Positions 1 to 6,721 of a DNA stretch of 9,370 nt are shown here, piece after piece (position 1 is the stretch's first letter; every line of letters starts with the position of its first letter). The notes under the pieces were generated by a model, which was not told where the DNA came from, searched no databases, and saw only the letters and a list, made by a program, of their open reading frames with translations. Source of the DNA: Clostridia bacterium (GTDB lineage Bacteria; Bacillota; Clostridia; Oscillospirales; Acutalibacteraceae); assembly GCA_017454565.1 (NCBI GenBank), contig JAFTCS010000089.1, positions 1-9,370 on the forward strand. The letters run 5' to 3'. The position numbers and the translations under genes were made by a program.

Positions 1-92
1 ATACCGCCGGCGGGAATAAAAGCGGCGGAAACTAAATATTATTTGATAACAGAAGATTCCAAAACCAACGGAGCCAGAAAGGAATGATTTGA
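1..92. other. Upstream region of spoIIIAA with GC-rich palindrome
   Basis: No gene is visible in these 92 bases. Positions 4-13 are a perfect 10-bp palindrome (CCGCCGGCGG). The CCGCC at 4-8 can instead pair with GGCGG at 24-28. No U-tract follows on the + strand, so this is not a clear terminator for whatever lies upstream. An A/T-rich stretch (34-54) follows and contains TATTTGATAACAGAA at 40-54, which recurs with one change before spoIIIAE. In Bacillus subtilis spoIIIA is transcribed by sigma-E, but I could not find a convincing sigma-E -35/-10 pair here. Confidence 0.4.
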
Positions 93-1046
93 ATGCAGGA
101 AAGCAAGGACAGCTTCGGCTCTGCTGCCGACATACTCTGTGATGAGCTGCAGGCGATAGTCAGGGCAGTGCCCGAGAATAAACGGGCGACTGTGCAGGAG
201 ATACGTCTGCGGATGAACCGGCCGCTGACGCTTACTGACGGCAGTACCACTCTGTTCCCGGATACCGACGGCAGGATAATGTATTCACCGGGCGAAAACT
301 CAGCGATAGTAACTCAGCGTCAGATCTACGACACATTCAGAAGGCTGTGCGGCTACTCTGTCTACAGCGTTGAGAATGATATCCGGAACGGTTTTATAAC
401 AGTGCGTGGCGGTCACAGAGTAGGCCTTTGCGGTACGGCAGTGTGCTCAGGAGGAAAAATAACCGCAGTCAGCGATATTTCTTCAATGAATATCAGGGTC
501 TCACGCCAGATAAAGGGAGCCGCAAAAGAGCTTCTCTCCGCACTTTATCCTCTGAAAGGCGGCGTACTTATAGTCGGTCCGCCTGCCAGCGGCAAAACGA
601 CTCTTTTGCGTGACCTTGCCCGATGCCTGTCCTCAGGTGCAGGCTGCCGGATAATGCGCACTGTTGTAATAGATGAAAGAGGGGAGATAGCCGGCACCTG
701 TCACGGTGTACCGGCAAATGACCTGGGTCTGTGCGATATCCTGAACGGATACCCTAAGGGCGAGGGCATAATGCAGGCAGTGAGAGCGCTGTCACCGCAG
801 GTCATAATATGTGACGAGATAGGCGGTGCTGATGACCTGCAAAGCGCTTCCTGCGGTTTCAACGCCGGAGCCGTTATTATTTCCTCGGTTCATGCTTCGT
901 CATACGAGGAGCTTTCCCGCAGGAGCTTTGCGCCTTATCTGAAAGAATGCGGCGCATTCCGCACTGCGGTCATACTCGATAGCTCCGACCATCCATGCAG
1001 GATAAAACAGATCATCGACATTGAAAAGGAGCCTGAAACCGAATGA
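93..1046 (+). CDS. spoIIIAA: Stage III sporulation protein AA, secretion-type ATPase
   Basis: The 317-aa protein is the cytoplasmic ATPase thought to power the SpoIIIA-SpoIIQ channel that links mother cell and forespore after engulfment; it resembles type II/IV secretion ATPases. The sequence shows a Walker A motif GPPASGKTT at residues 162-170, a Walker B-like VIICDEIGG at 237-245, and between them the VVIDERGEIAG block (191-201) typical of SpoIIIAA. The N-terminal 150 residues, with the conserved stretch around VRGGHRVGLCG (104-114), form the region before the RecA-like core. The ATG at 93 is preceded by AAAGGA at 78-83 with 9-nt spacing; an ATG at 84 is followed at once by a stop. It is the first gene of the operon and its stop overlaps the spoIIIAB start (ATGA). 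Length is normal for the family. Confidence 0.96.
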   Translation: MQESKDSFGSAADILCDELQAIVRAVPENKRATVQEIRLRMNRPLTLTDGSTTLFPDTDGRIMYSPGENSAIVTQRQIYDTFRRLCGYSVYSVENDIRNGFITVRGGHRVGLCGTAVCSGGKITAVSDISSMNIRVSRQIKGAAKELLSALYPLKGGVLIVGPPASGKTTLLRDLARCLSSGAGCRIMRTVVIDERGEIAGTCHGVPANDLGLCDILNGYPKGEGIMQAVRALSPQVIICDEIGGADDLQSASCGFNAGAVIISSVHASSYEELSRRSFAPYLKECGAFRTAVILDSSDHPCRIKQIIDIEKEPETE

Positions 1047-1549
1047 CAAACGAGATCATGCGTCTTTCGGGAGGTCTGCTTATAGTTCTGTGCGGAGCAC
1101 TTTCGGGTATACTCAAGTGCAGAAGCTTCAAAGCAAGAGCAGAGCTTATGGGAGAGTATCTGCGCTTTCTCACTCAGGTAGAGGCCGCCGTGGGATATAC
1201 CGCAGAAAGCATCACATCTATACTTGCCGGCGTGAGAGGATTTGAACTGCTCAGTCCGGTACTGAAAAGTACGCTTGACCTTATGAAGAACGGCAGATCT
1301 TTTGAAAGCGCCTGGTGCAGCTCTGTGAAACGCTGTTTACATGACAGAGAGGACAGGCAGCTTATGTATTCTTTCGGGAGCAGCTTCGGCACCGATAATG
1401 TGCAGGGTGAGCTTTCCAAACTTGCACTCCACAGACAAAACGCGGAGACGCATTATGCTGGACTGACTGCCGAGTTGAAAACGAAGTCGAGGCTGTACCG
1501 TACATTGGGCGTTTTCTGTGGCGTAATGGCTGCGGCCGTGCTGCTTTGA
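1043..1549 (+). CDS. spoIIIAB: Stage III sporulation protein AB, GspF-like membrane protein
   Basis: This 168-aa protein is a mother-cell membrane component of the SpoIIIA complex, related to the type II secretion platform protein GspF and presumed to work with the SpoIIIAA ATPase. A hydrophobic helix lies at residues 9-24 (GGLLIVLCGALSGI), followed by a long helical cytoplasmic region (26-150), and the protein ends in a second hydrophobic segment (LGVFCGVMAAAVLL). This two-ended layout and the length match the family. The start codon overlaps the spoIIIAA stop as ATGA, which suggests translational coupling, and AAAAGGAG lies at 1024-1031. A 68-nt gap (1550-1617) with a run of seven T's separates it from spoIIIAC. 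Confidence 0.92.
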   Translation: MTNEIMRLSGGLLIVLCGALSGILKCRSFKARAELMGEYLRFLTQVEAAVGYTAESITSILAGVRGFELLSPVLKSTLDLMKNGRSFESAWCSSVKRCLHDREDRQLMYSFGSSFGTDNVQGELSKLALHRQNAETHYAGLTAELKTKSRLYRTLGVFCGVMAAAVLL

Positions 1550-1617
1550 TACGGCTGCTCACGAAAAATACACGGTACCTCGTTGGAAAGTTTTTTTATA
1601 ACATAACGGTGAGAAAA

Positions 1618-1812
1618 ATGAACATTGATTTTATCTTCAAGATCGCAGCCATAGGCATAATTGTCGCCGTACTCAGTCTGGTGCTTTCGCGTTCCGGTCG
1701 CGAGGAACAGGCAATGATGACTACCCTTGCGGGTCTTATCGTGGTGCTGCTTATGCTCGTGCGGCAGATATCCGAGCTGTTCACCACTATCGAGACCCTG
1801 TTCGGCTTTTGA
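1618..1812 (+). CDS. spoIIIAC: Stage III sporulation protein AC
   Basis: This 64-aa membrane protein is nearly all two hydrophobic helices: FIFKIAAIGIIVAVLSLVL near the N-terminus and MMTTLAGLIVVLLMLVRQI in the second half, joined by a short polar loop (SRSGREEQ). Size and pattern are those of SpoIIIAC (about 65-68 aa). An in-frame ATG at 1546 would add 24 residues, but that extension is basic and polar, overlaps the spoIIIAB stop and is unlike the family. The ATG at 1618 has GGTGAG at 1608-1613 and gives the expected length. An in-frame GTG at 1609 is a weaker alternative. The stop overlaps the spoIIIAD start by four bases (TTGA). Confidence 0.9.
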   Translation: MNIDFIFKIAAIGIIVAVLSLVLSRSGREEQAMMTTLAGLIVVLLMLVRQISELFTTIETLFGF

Positions 1813-2210
1813 CGGATATTCTTTTAACGGCAGGTCTGGCAGCCGCTGCGGCATTTGCTGCGCTTGCCCTGAAAAAATATGCTCCCGAAATATCCGCTGT
1901 GCTTTCCGTTGCCGCCGGCGCAGTAATTCTTATTTCGGTGCTGCACCGCATGTCGCCCATTATCTCACAGATAACTCAGCTTTCTGACAAGGCAGGTCTT
2001 AGCAGCGCCTATGGCCGGGTGCTGATCAAAACCATCGGGATCTGTTTTCTCTGCCGTTTCACAGCCGACACCTGTCGTGATTCCGGTCAGAGTGCGCTTG
2101 CATCAAAAGTGGAGCTCGCCGGGAAGATATCGGTGCTTTTAATTGCCCTGCCACTTTTCGCGGATATCCTGAGCATCGCTTCCGGCCTGCTGAACAACTC
2201 CCCGCAATAG
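1809..2210 (+). CDS. spoIIIAD: Stage III sporulation protein AD (TTG start)
   Basis: This 133-aa polytopic membrane protein of the SpoIIIA complex has about four hydrophobic segments (near residues 3-22, 28-46, 68-84 and 107-126). The family signature is clear in the second half: KTIGICFLCRFTADTCRDSG followed by ASKVELAGKISVLLIALPL. In that block the acidic and cysteine residues and the SKVELAGK motif match SpoIIIAD. The inferred start is TTG at 1809, overlapping the spoIIIAC stop as TTGA; it gives exactly the usual family length. No good Shine-Dalgarno precedes it, so translation is probably coupled to spoIIIAC. The stop TAG at 2208-2210 abuts a strongly structured intergenic element, unlike the tight junctions elsewhere in the operon. 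Confidence 0.92.
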   Translation: MTDILLTAGLAAAAAFAALALKKYAPEISAVLSVAAGAVILISVLHRMSPIISQITQLSDKAGLSSAYGRVLIKTIGICFLCRFTADTCRDSGQSALASKVELAGKISVLLIALPLFADILSIASGLLNNSPQ

Positions 2211-2400
2211 GTCGGGGTCGGCCAGCGTGACGCTGGACCCCTGTTCGCGGAGATTGATAAACAAGAGAAAAATTACACTCCTCGCGCACAGAAGTAAGTA
2301 CGAGCCGCGATCGGTTTAGTTTTGGTCAGAGTAAACCCTGAACGCGAACAGCGTTTTCGGGGGTGTCGGGGGGACTTTTTCGCAAACGTCCCCCCGACCG
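2210..2400. repeat. Structured inverted-repeat element between spoIIIAD and spoIIIAE
   Basis: About 190 nt between AD and AE carry an unusual density of complementary segments. A hairpin pairs CCAGCG (2222-2227) with CGCTGG (2231-2236) and extends through GGGGT/ACCCC (2214-2218/2237-2241) over a 3-nt bulge. GTCGGGGGGAC (2365-2375) pairs perfectly with GTCCCCCCGAC (2388-2398), an 11-bp stem. Long-range matches include CTGTTCGCG (2241-2249) with CGCGAACAG (2343-2351), and GGTCGGGG (2210-2217) with CCCCGACC (2392-2399), so the ends are inverted repeats of each other. GGTTTA/TAAACC (2313-2318/2332-2337) adds another small stem. No ORF or U-tract is present. It could be a dispersed MITE-like or REP-like repeat, or a structured mRNA element such as a processing or stability site. 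I cannot decide between these without genome copies. Confidence 0.65.
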
Positions 2401-2428
2401 GAAGGTATATTTGATAATAGAATAAAAC

Positions 2429-2438
2429 GGGAAGTGAT
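2429..2438 (+). promoter_or_regulatory. Ribosome binding site that decides the spoIIIAE start
   Basis: GGGAAGTGAT matches the ideal AGGAGGTGAT at eight of ten positions and ends 4 nt before the in-frame ATA at 2443. The GTG at 2434 lies within it and has no other Shine-Dalgarno at a workable distance; the nearest purine-rich stretch, GGAAGG, is about 28 nt upstream. Initiation at ATA, or at a codon that was ATG in the ancestor, is therefore the better reading of the site. Confidence 0.5.
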
Positions 2439-3576
2439 AAGCATAAAACGGGTAACAGCCGTTCTTTGGGCAGCGATTATGGTGATGATGCTCTCACTGA
2501 ACGTAAGCGCCAAAAGTCAGAATGAACTGCTCGATGCTCAGGCGGCAGGATCAGGTGCAGAAAGCCTTTATTCCGGACTGCCGGAGAACACAAAAAAAGC
2601 CCTGTCTGGCATGGGGATAACCTCGGTAAACGCGGAAAGCCTTGCTTCACTGCAAACCGGAAGAGTGCTCTCCGGCATTTTCGGCATGCTGAACGAGGCT
2701 GGCAAAACTCCTCTCTGTGGGATAGGTATATGTTTCGGAATAATACTATTGTGCTCTATAACCGAGGGCTTCCGCATAAGCTCAGCCGGCGGCAGCATGA
2801 GTGCCGTACAGAATACGGTAGCTGCCGTTTGCATATCGGCGGCAGTGATAGTTCCCCTTGGCACGACCATAGAAAGAGCAGCCGGAGTGCTTACGGGTGC
2901 GTCAGGCTTCATGCTGCTGTATGCGCCTGTTATGGCGGGACTGCTGATAAGCTCAGGCAGGCAGAGTACAGCGTCGGGATACTATTTTTCCATGCTGACT
3001 GCCGGAAATGCAGTCTCGCTTGTAGCTTCAAGACTGGTCGTTCCGCTGATGAACGTGTTTTTAGCGCTGTCTGTAAGCTCTGCCGTATCACCGAAAATGA
3101 AGCTTGGCTCAATGTGTGAATCTGTTTACAAGATTGCGAAGTGGCTGCTGACCTTTGTGATGTCAGTTTTTCTTGCGGTGATGTCAGTTAATACAATAGT
3201 GACATCATCTATGGATAAGGTCAGCAGCAGGGCACTGAAATTCACAGTAAGCTCCTTTGCGCCTGTGGTTGGCAGCGCACTCAGCGAAGCATTTACCACC
3301 TTCAGCGGCAGTCTGGAGCTTCTGCGCTCGGGTGCAGGCGTGTTTGTGATAATCGCATCATCGGCGATAATTCTTCCTGTGCTGTTAGAGTGCATTATAT
3401 GGCAGCTTTCGCTCTTCCTCATGTCCTCTGTCTCGGACATCGCAGGTCTTGACATGATAAGCTCTGCGTTCCGCTCGGTATCCAAAGCGGCTGCCATGCT
3501 TACAGCACTTCTTCTGTCGGTTCTGACGGTGTTTATCATTTCCACGGCTATAGTTCTGCTGATTGGCAAAGGATAA
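2434..3576 (+). CDS. spoIIIAE: Stage III sporulation protein AE (start uncertain: GTG 2434 or ATA 2443)
   Basis: This large polytopic membrane protein (380 aa from GTG) is the core membrane subunit of the SpoIIIA channel complex. It begins with a signal-peptide-like segment: KR near residue 5, a hydrophobic core VTAVLWAAIMVMML, and a plausible cleavage after NVSA (residue 26). An extracytoplasmic amphipathic region (27-92) follows, then at least six hydrophobic segments (about 95-112, 127-147, 157-173, 236-256, 300-330, 352-376). The family is about 380-400 aa. The start is odd. GTG at 2434 sits inside GGGAAGTGAT (2429-2438), which matches the anti-Shine-Dalgarno complement at 8 of 10 positions. 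The codon correctly spaced behind that site is ATA at 2443, which would give MKRVTAVLW. GTG is kept as the conservative boundary. Confidence 0.92.
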   Translation: MISIKRVTAVLWAAIMVMMLSLNVSAKSQNELLDAQAAGSGAESLYSGLPENTKKALSGMGITSVNAESLASLQTGRVLSGIFGMLNEAGKTPLCGIGICFGIILLCSITEGFRISSAGGSMSAVQNTVAAVCISAAVIVPLGTTIERAAGVLTGASGFMLLYAPVMAGLLISSGRQSTASGYYFSMLTAGNAVSLVASRLVVPLMNVFLALSVSSAVSPKMKLGSMCESVYKIAKWLLTFVMSVFLAVMSVNTIVTSSMDKVSSRALKFTVSSFAPVVGSALSEAFTTFSGSLELLRSGAGVFVIIASSAIILPVLLECIIWQLSLFLMSSVSDIAGLDMISSAFRSVSKAAAMLTALLLSVLTVFIISTAIVLLIGKG

Positions 3577-3609
3577 GAAGTTTTTCATGTCAAAAATGGG
3601 GGAGTGCTG

Positions 3610-4077
3610 ATGGACGGGATAAATACATGGGCGTTGGGAGTGTCTTGCTGCGCCGTAATGACAGGTATAGCCGATCTTCTTATGTCCGACACAGGCCTGG
3701 AAAAGATCGTGCGCTTTGTACTGGGCGGTGTGCTTTTGTGTGCGGTTCTGCTGCCGCTGAAAGATCTGGTGCCGGAGCTGATGTCACAGACGCCGGTATT
3801 GGATATCCGTGCAGCAGAGGAGCCGGGTTTCAATATGGATGAGCTTGAAAAGGACTACCTTATATCAGAGCTGAAAGAGTTAGTGCTGGACACACTGAAA
3901 AAAAGCGGTATAACTCCTGAGGAGGTGAGGGTGAATATGGATATTGCAGAGGACAGGCGCATAAACATAATAACAGCAGAGGTGGTGCTGAACCGCGAGG
4001 ACGCAAAAAGGTCGTGGGAAGTCAGTAGCCTGCTGAAAGACAGCCTTGGAATAGAGTGCAGGACGGTGATCGGTTGA
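3610..4077 (+). CDS. spoIIIAF: Stage III sporulation protein AF
   Basis: This 155-aa membrane-anchored component of the SpoIIIA complex has two N-terminal hydrophobic helices (about residues 6-24 and 33-51, the second being IVRFVLGGVLLCAVLLPL). A soluble alpha/beta C-terminal domain follows from about 75 to 155 (DYLISELKELVLDTLKKSGI, then a strand-rich RINIITAEVVL and a helix with VSSLLKDSLGI). That domain layout fits SpoIIIAF; the protein is shorter than the B. subtilis version (about 206 aa). ATG at 3610 has GGGGGAG at 3598-3604 with 5-nt spacing. A GTG at 3604 would add two residues but overlaps that site. The gene is spaced 33 nt after spoIIIAE and 13 nt before spoIIIAG. Confidence 0.85.
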   Translation: MDGINTWALGVSCCAVMTGIADLLMSDTGLEKIVRFVLGGVLLCAVLLPLKDLVPELMSQTPVLDIRAAEEPGFNMDELEKDYLISELKELVLDTLKKSGITPEEVRVNMDIAEDRRINIITAEVVLNREDAKRSWEVSSLLKDSLGIECRTVIG

Positions 4078-4090
4078 ATGTGAGGTCGCT

Positions 4091-4675
4091 ATGGAGGATA
4101 AGATCAAAACAGAAGAAGAGGGTGAAAGACGCCTGAAGCTTCCCATAGGGCGTGACGCTATGGTGAAGATAGTTGTTATCATCGGCATTCTGGGTGTGGG
4201 ACTGATATTTTTTTCGTCAATGATGAAAGGTCAGGGAGATGAAAATGAAAGCAGCCCGCCTGTTACCGACCAGATGCAGAGCATGGAGGAATACCGTGTA
4301 AAGCTGACTCAGGAGCTTGGAAATATGGTCGCAAGTATTGAGGGCGCCGGCCGTACAAAGCTGATGGTCACGATAGACAGCACCGTAAGGAGCGTTTACG
4401 CGGCTGACGAGGATATTTCCGGCAGGCAAAGCAAAAAAAGCGATGATACCGATGATCAGAACAGCGAAAAGCGCACCTGCATAGTCATCAGGCGCAAAGA
4501 CGGTTCCGAGGAGGCCCTCACTGTCTCTCAGACAATGCCGAAGGTGCGCGGTGTGCTGGTGGTGTGTGAAGGCGGCGGCAATGACAAGGTAAGTGCACAG
4601 ATAAAGTCGGCAATAGCCGCAGCCCTGAATATTTCCGAGTCGCATATATGCGTTTCAAAGATGGGTTCAGGGTGA
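4091..4675 (+). CDS. spoIIIAG: Stage III sporulation protein AG, ring-forming channel component
   Basis: This 194-aa bitopic protein has an N-terminal cytoplasmic tail rich in charged residues (1-24), one transmembrane helix at 25-44 (VKIVVIIGILGVGLIFF), and an extracytoplasmic domain with the ring-building fold shared with YscJ/FliF of type III secretion. In B. subtilis SpoIIIAG forms a large ring in the space between the two membranes. Recognisable here are the start of the domain at EYRVKLTQELGNMVASIEGAG (68-88), the strand LMVTIDST (91-98), a polar charged insert (104-128), and the conserved PKVRGVLVVCEGG (150-162) followed by a helix and final strand. GAGGT at 4082-4086 precedes the ATG at 4091. 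The gene sits between spoIIIAF and spoIIIAH. Confidence 0.93.
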   Translation: MEDKIKTEEEGERRLKLPIGRDAMVKIVVIIGILGVGLIFFSSMMKGQGDENESSPPVTDQMQSMEEYRVKLTQELGNMVASIEGAGRTKLMVTIDSTVRSVYAADEDISGRQSKKSDDTDDQNSEKRTCIVIRRKDGSEEALTVSQTMPKVRGVLVVCEGGGNDKVSAQIKSAIAAALNISESHICVSKMGSG

Positions 4676-4698
4676 AGAACTATTAAGGAGGAAAATAC

Positions 4699-5334
4699 AT
4701 GACATTCGGGAAAAGACAGCTTTTGGTGGGCGCGCTGGTTGTGGCTCTGGGTGCGGCGGTGTATCTTAACTGGCAGTTTTCCGGTACAAAGCCTGTGGAG
4801 GTAACTGATACCCCCGAGACAAGCAGTTCAAAGCAGCTTGGTCAGACGGTGTATGTAAACACTGAGGTATCCGGTGAGACAGCCGCCAAAAGCCAGACGT
4901 CCGATGCTGATAAGAAAGCCAAAGATGACGCAAACAGCAAGGAAGCCATAGAGACAGCGGCGCTTAACGCAGACACGGACACCAACGATTATTTCTCGTC
5001 AGAAAGGAGAAAGCGTACCCAGGCCTATGACGAGGCTGTCAGGTCGCTGCAGGATATAGCCGCTTCCGAAGATAAAAGCAGCACTGCGCGTCAGGAGGCG
5101 GTGCAGGCTCTTGAAAAGCTTTCGGCAGCCATCAAAGCTGAAAGCGGCATAGAGGCCGAGGTGCGCACCAAGGGCTTCAAGGACTGCATAGCGCTGATAA
5201 ACAACGACACATGTACAGTCATAGTTCCGTCAGCTTCACTGAACGATGCCACGGCTATTACGATAAAGGACATAGTGAACCGCCAGTCCGGCATTGGCTT
5301 TGACAAGATCACCGTAACGCCCTATAACGGATAA
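4699..5334 (+). CDS. spoIIIAH: Stage III sporulation protein AH, SpoIIQ partner
   Basis: In B. subtilis this 211-aa mother-cell membrane protein has an extracytoplasmic domain that binds forespore SpoIIQ and forms the connecting channel ring. A transmembrane helix lies at residues 8-25 (LLVGALVVALGAAVYLNW), then a polar Thr/Ser/Ala/Lys-rich linker (29-98), then the ring-building domain at 99-208. The domain opens with YFSSERRKRTQAYDEAV and contains TKGFKDCIALINND and the closing block from IKDIVNRQSGIGFDKITV. AAGGAGG at 4685-4691 is the best ribosome binding site of the operon, 7 nt before ATG. The linker is long and low-complexity, as is common in this family. It is the last gene of the operon and is followed by a hairpin terminator. 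Confidence 0.94.
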   Translation: MTFGKRQLLVGALVVALGAAVYLNWQFSGTKPVEVTDTPETSSSKQLGQTVYVNTEVSGETAAKSQTSDADKKAKDDANSKEAIETAALNADTDTNDYFSSERRKRTQAYDEAVRSLQDIAASEDKSSTARQEAVQALEKLSAAIKAESGIEAEVRTKGFKDCIALINNDTCTVIVPSASLNDATAITIKDIVNRQSGIGFDKITVTPYNG

Positions 5335-5352
5335 TGATCTGTTTTGCAGGCA

Positions 5353-5396
5353 AAAAGACCTTCCTTTACCAAAAGAATGGTGAAGAAAGGTCTTTT
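5353..5396. terminator. Bidirectional intrinsic terminator between converging genes
   Basis: AAAAGACCTT (5353-5362) pairs with AAGGTCTTTT (5387-5396). After one mismatch, CTTTACCA (5364-5371) pairs with TGGTGAAG (5378-5385, one G-U pair), leaving a 6-nt loop. T-runs follow on the right (TTTTGATTTTTG) and, read on the - strand, on the left (TTTTTG). It ends the spoIIIA operon rightward and the amidohydrolase operon leftward, whose stop codon lies 9 nt away. Confidence 0.9.
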
Positions 5397-5404
5397 GATT
5401 TTTG

Positions 5405-6217
5405 TCAGATATGGATGCCGAAAAATTCAGCGGCATTCCGGTACATAAGTCGGTCATAGTATTCGGGGCTTATAATATCTTTAAGCTCGTTGAAATACTG
5501 CTGGTAAAGCGACCTGTCACCTGTACGGTTGTGCAGATATGTCTCGGGTCCGTCAATGGGATTGTCAGACCCGAACATGATCTTTTCAATGCCGGCTTTT
5601 TCTATAAGTTTAAGTGTGCTTGCCACCGGCACCCATGTGGTGTCTCCGTAAAGGTTTGGGAGTCTTGAAATAAGCTCTATGGCTTCGCTGTTGTCTGTGC
5701 CCAGCCCCATGTGTACCATTACGAACCTTGTCTTTGGAAACCTTCTGGCGGCATTGTATACCCTCACACATGAGGCAGCGTCACATCCGCCTGTATGCAC
5801 CACCACCGGCAGACCATAGTGCTGTGCAAGCTCTATGAACGGTTCGCTTTCCTTGCCGTCAAAGGGCAGGTTCGAATGATACGGGTGGAACTTTATGGCT
5901 TTGATATACCTGCGGTTGTCATTGATAGCTTTGTAAAGGTCGTAGTCTGCCTTTTCGTTATAAGGACGCACCCAGACGGCCGCGGAGATCTTTGAAGGAT
6001 ACTCCTTTGCAAAGCTTATGACATCCTCAAGACATTCAAGCTGAGAATGCTGGTACTTCGGCGGAACAGGCCTGAGCATGTGGTCAAATTCGGCTGCGTT
6101 CAGGCTGGAAACAATGCTGTGGTCAATGCCGAAACGCTCCATAGAGGCTATAACGTCCTCCTTTGTCAGAACGAAATTCAGCATATCTCCGATATGAACA
6201 TGGGTATCTATTATCAT
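5405..6217 (-). CDS. Amidohydrolase-2 family metal-dependent hydrolase
   Basis: This 270-aa cytoplasmic TIM-barrel protein belongs to the amidohydrolase-2 (PF04909-type) family, which holds decarboxylases and hydrolases; the substrate cannot be read from the sequence. Metal-site motifs are in family order: DTHVHIG at residues 4-10 (HxH), KFHPYH at 109-114, VVHTGG at 139-144, MVHMG at 167-171, and FGSDNPIDGP at 215-224 with the catalytic Asp at 218. The start is taken as ATG at 6217 because GGGAGGA lies 6-7 nt upstream and the protein then begins MIIDTHVH, as homologues do. An in-frame GTG at 6235, overlapping the nrdR stop as GTGA, would add six residues. It is the last gene of the leftward cluster, 14 nt after nrdR and probably co-transcribed. 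The pairing gives no clear hint to its role. Confidence 0.87.
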   Translation of the reverse strand: MIIDTHVHIGDMLNFVLTKEDVIASMERFGIDHSIVSSLNAAEFDHMLRPVPPKYQHSQLECLEDVISFAKEYPSKISAAVWVRPYNEKADYDLYKAINDNRRYIKAIKFHPYHSNLPFDGKESEPFIELAQHYGLPVVVHTGGCDAASCVRVYNAARRFPKTRFVMVHMGLGTDNSEAIELISRLPNLYGDTTWVPVASTLKLIEKAGIEKIMFGSDNPIDGPETYLHNRTGDRSLYQQYFNELKDIISPEYYDRLMYRNAAEFFGIHI

Positions 6218-6231
6218 AAAATATCCTCCCG

Positions 6232-6687
6232 TCACTTGTCCTCGATGAGCCTTTTAAGCTCATCCATAAAGGTGTGAATGTCCTGAAACTGCCGGTACAC
6301 GCAGGCAAATCGCACATAGGCTACCTCGTCCACATTTTTCAGCTCCTCCATAGTATACTCTCCTATGCGCTCAGAGGGTACCTCACGGTCAAGCGTGTTC
6401 TCAATGCGGGTTTCCACCTTGTCAACTATAAGGTCGATCTGGTCAAGAGAGATAGGGCGTTTCTCGCAGGCGCGCATAATACCCTTGGTAAGCTTCTGTC
6501 TGTTATACGGTTCGCGGGAATTGTCACGCTTTACGACCATTATGGGGGTGGTCTCGATCATCTCGTAGGTGGTAAAGCGCTTCTGGCAGTTAAAGCATTC
6601 ACGTCTGCGCCTTATCCTTTCGCCCTCATCTGTAGGGCGGGAATCCACTACCTTGCTTTCTTCGCATCCGCAGTACGGACATCTCAT
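6232..6687 (-). CDS. nrdR: Transcriptional repressor NrdR
   Basis: NrdR represses ribonucleotide reductase genes in response to the ATP/dATP balance. This 151-aa protein begins MRCPYCG and shows the four-cysteine zinc ribbon (Cys3, Cys6, Cys31, Cys34), with the signature DSRPTDEGERIRRRRECFNC between and the KRFTTYE block after it. An ATP-cone domain follows (about 47-137), with the entry motif VVKRDNSREPYNRQKL and the closing VAYVRFACVYRQFQD. Both the length and this order are exactly those of the family. ATG at 6687 has AGGAGGAAT upstream with about 8-nt spacing; an upstream in-frame codon at 6705 would add six atypical residues. No ribonucleotide reductase gene is in the window, and I saw no NrdR box. 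It lies between the TIM-barrel gene and the amidohydrolase. Confidence 0.97.
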   Translation of the reverse strand: MRCPYCGCEESKVVDSRPTDEGERIRRRRECFNCQKRFTTYEMIETTPIMVVKRDNSREPYNRQKLTKGIMRACEKRPISLDQIDLIVDKVETRIENTLDREVPSERIGEYTMEELKNVDEVAYVRFACVYRQFQDIHTFMDELKRLIEDK

Positions 6688-6721
6688 ATATATTCCTCCT
6701 GCCATTTGTTATATTTAAAAT

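Noticed and set aside
30..62. Sigma-E promoter upstream of spoIIIAA
   Set aside because: A -35-like AAATATT is present at 34-40, but no CATACA-like -10 lies at the right distance. Expected from biology but not supported here.
1453..1854. Leftward ORF of 133 codons across spoIIIAB, AC and AD
   Set aside because: It is antisense to three well-supported genes, has a His/Arg/Ser-rich shadow-type composition, and has no ribosome binding site.
2365..2398. The 11-bp GC hairpin as an intrinsic terminator before spoIIIAE
   Set aside because: No T-run follows (CGGAAGG comes next on the + strand), and the operon continues beyond it.
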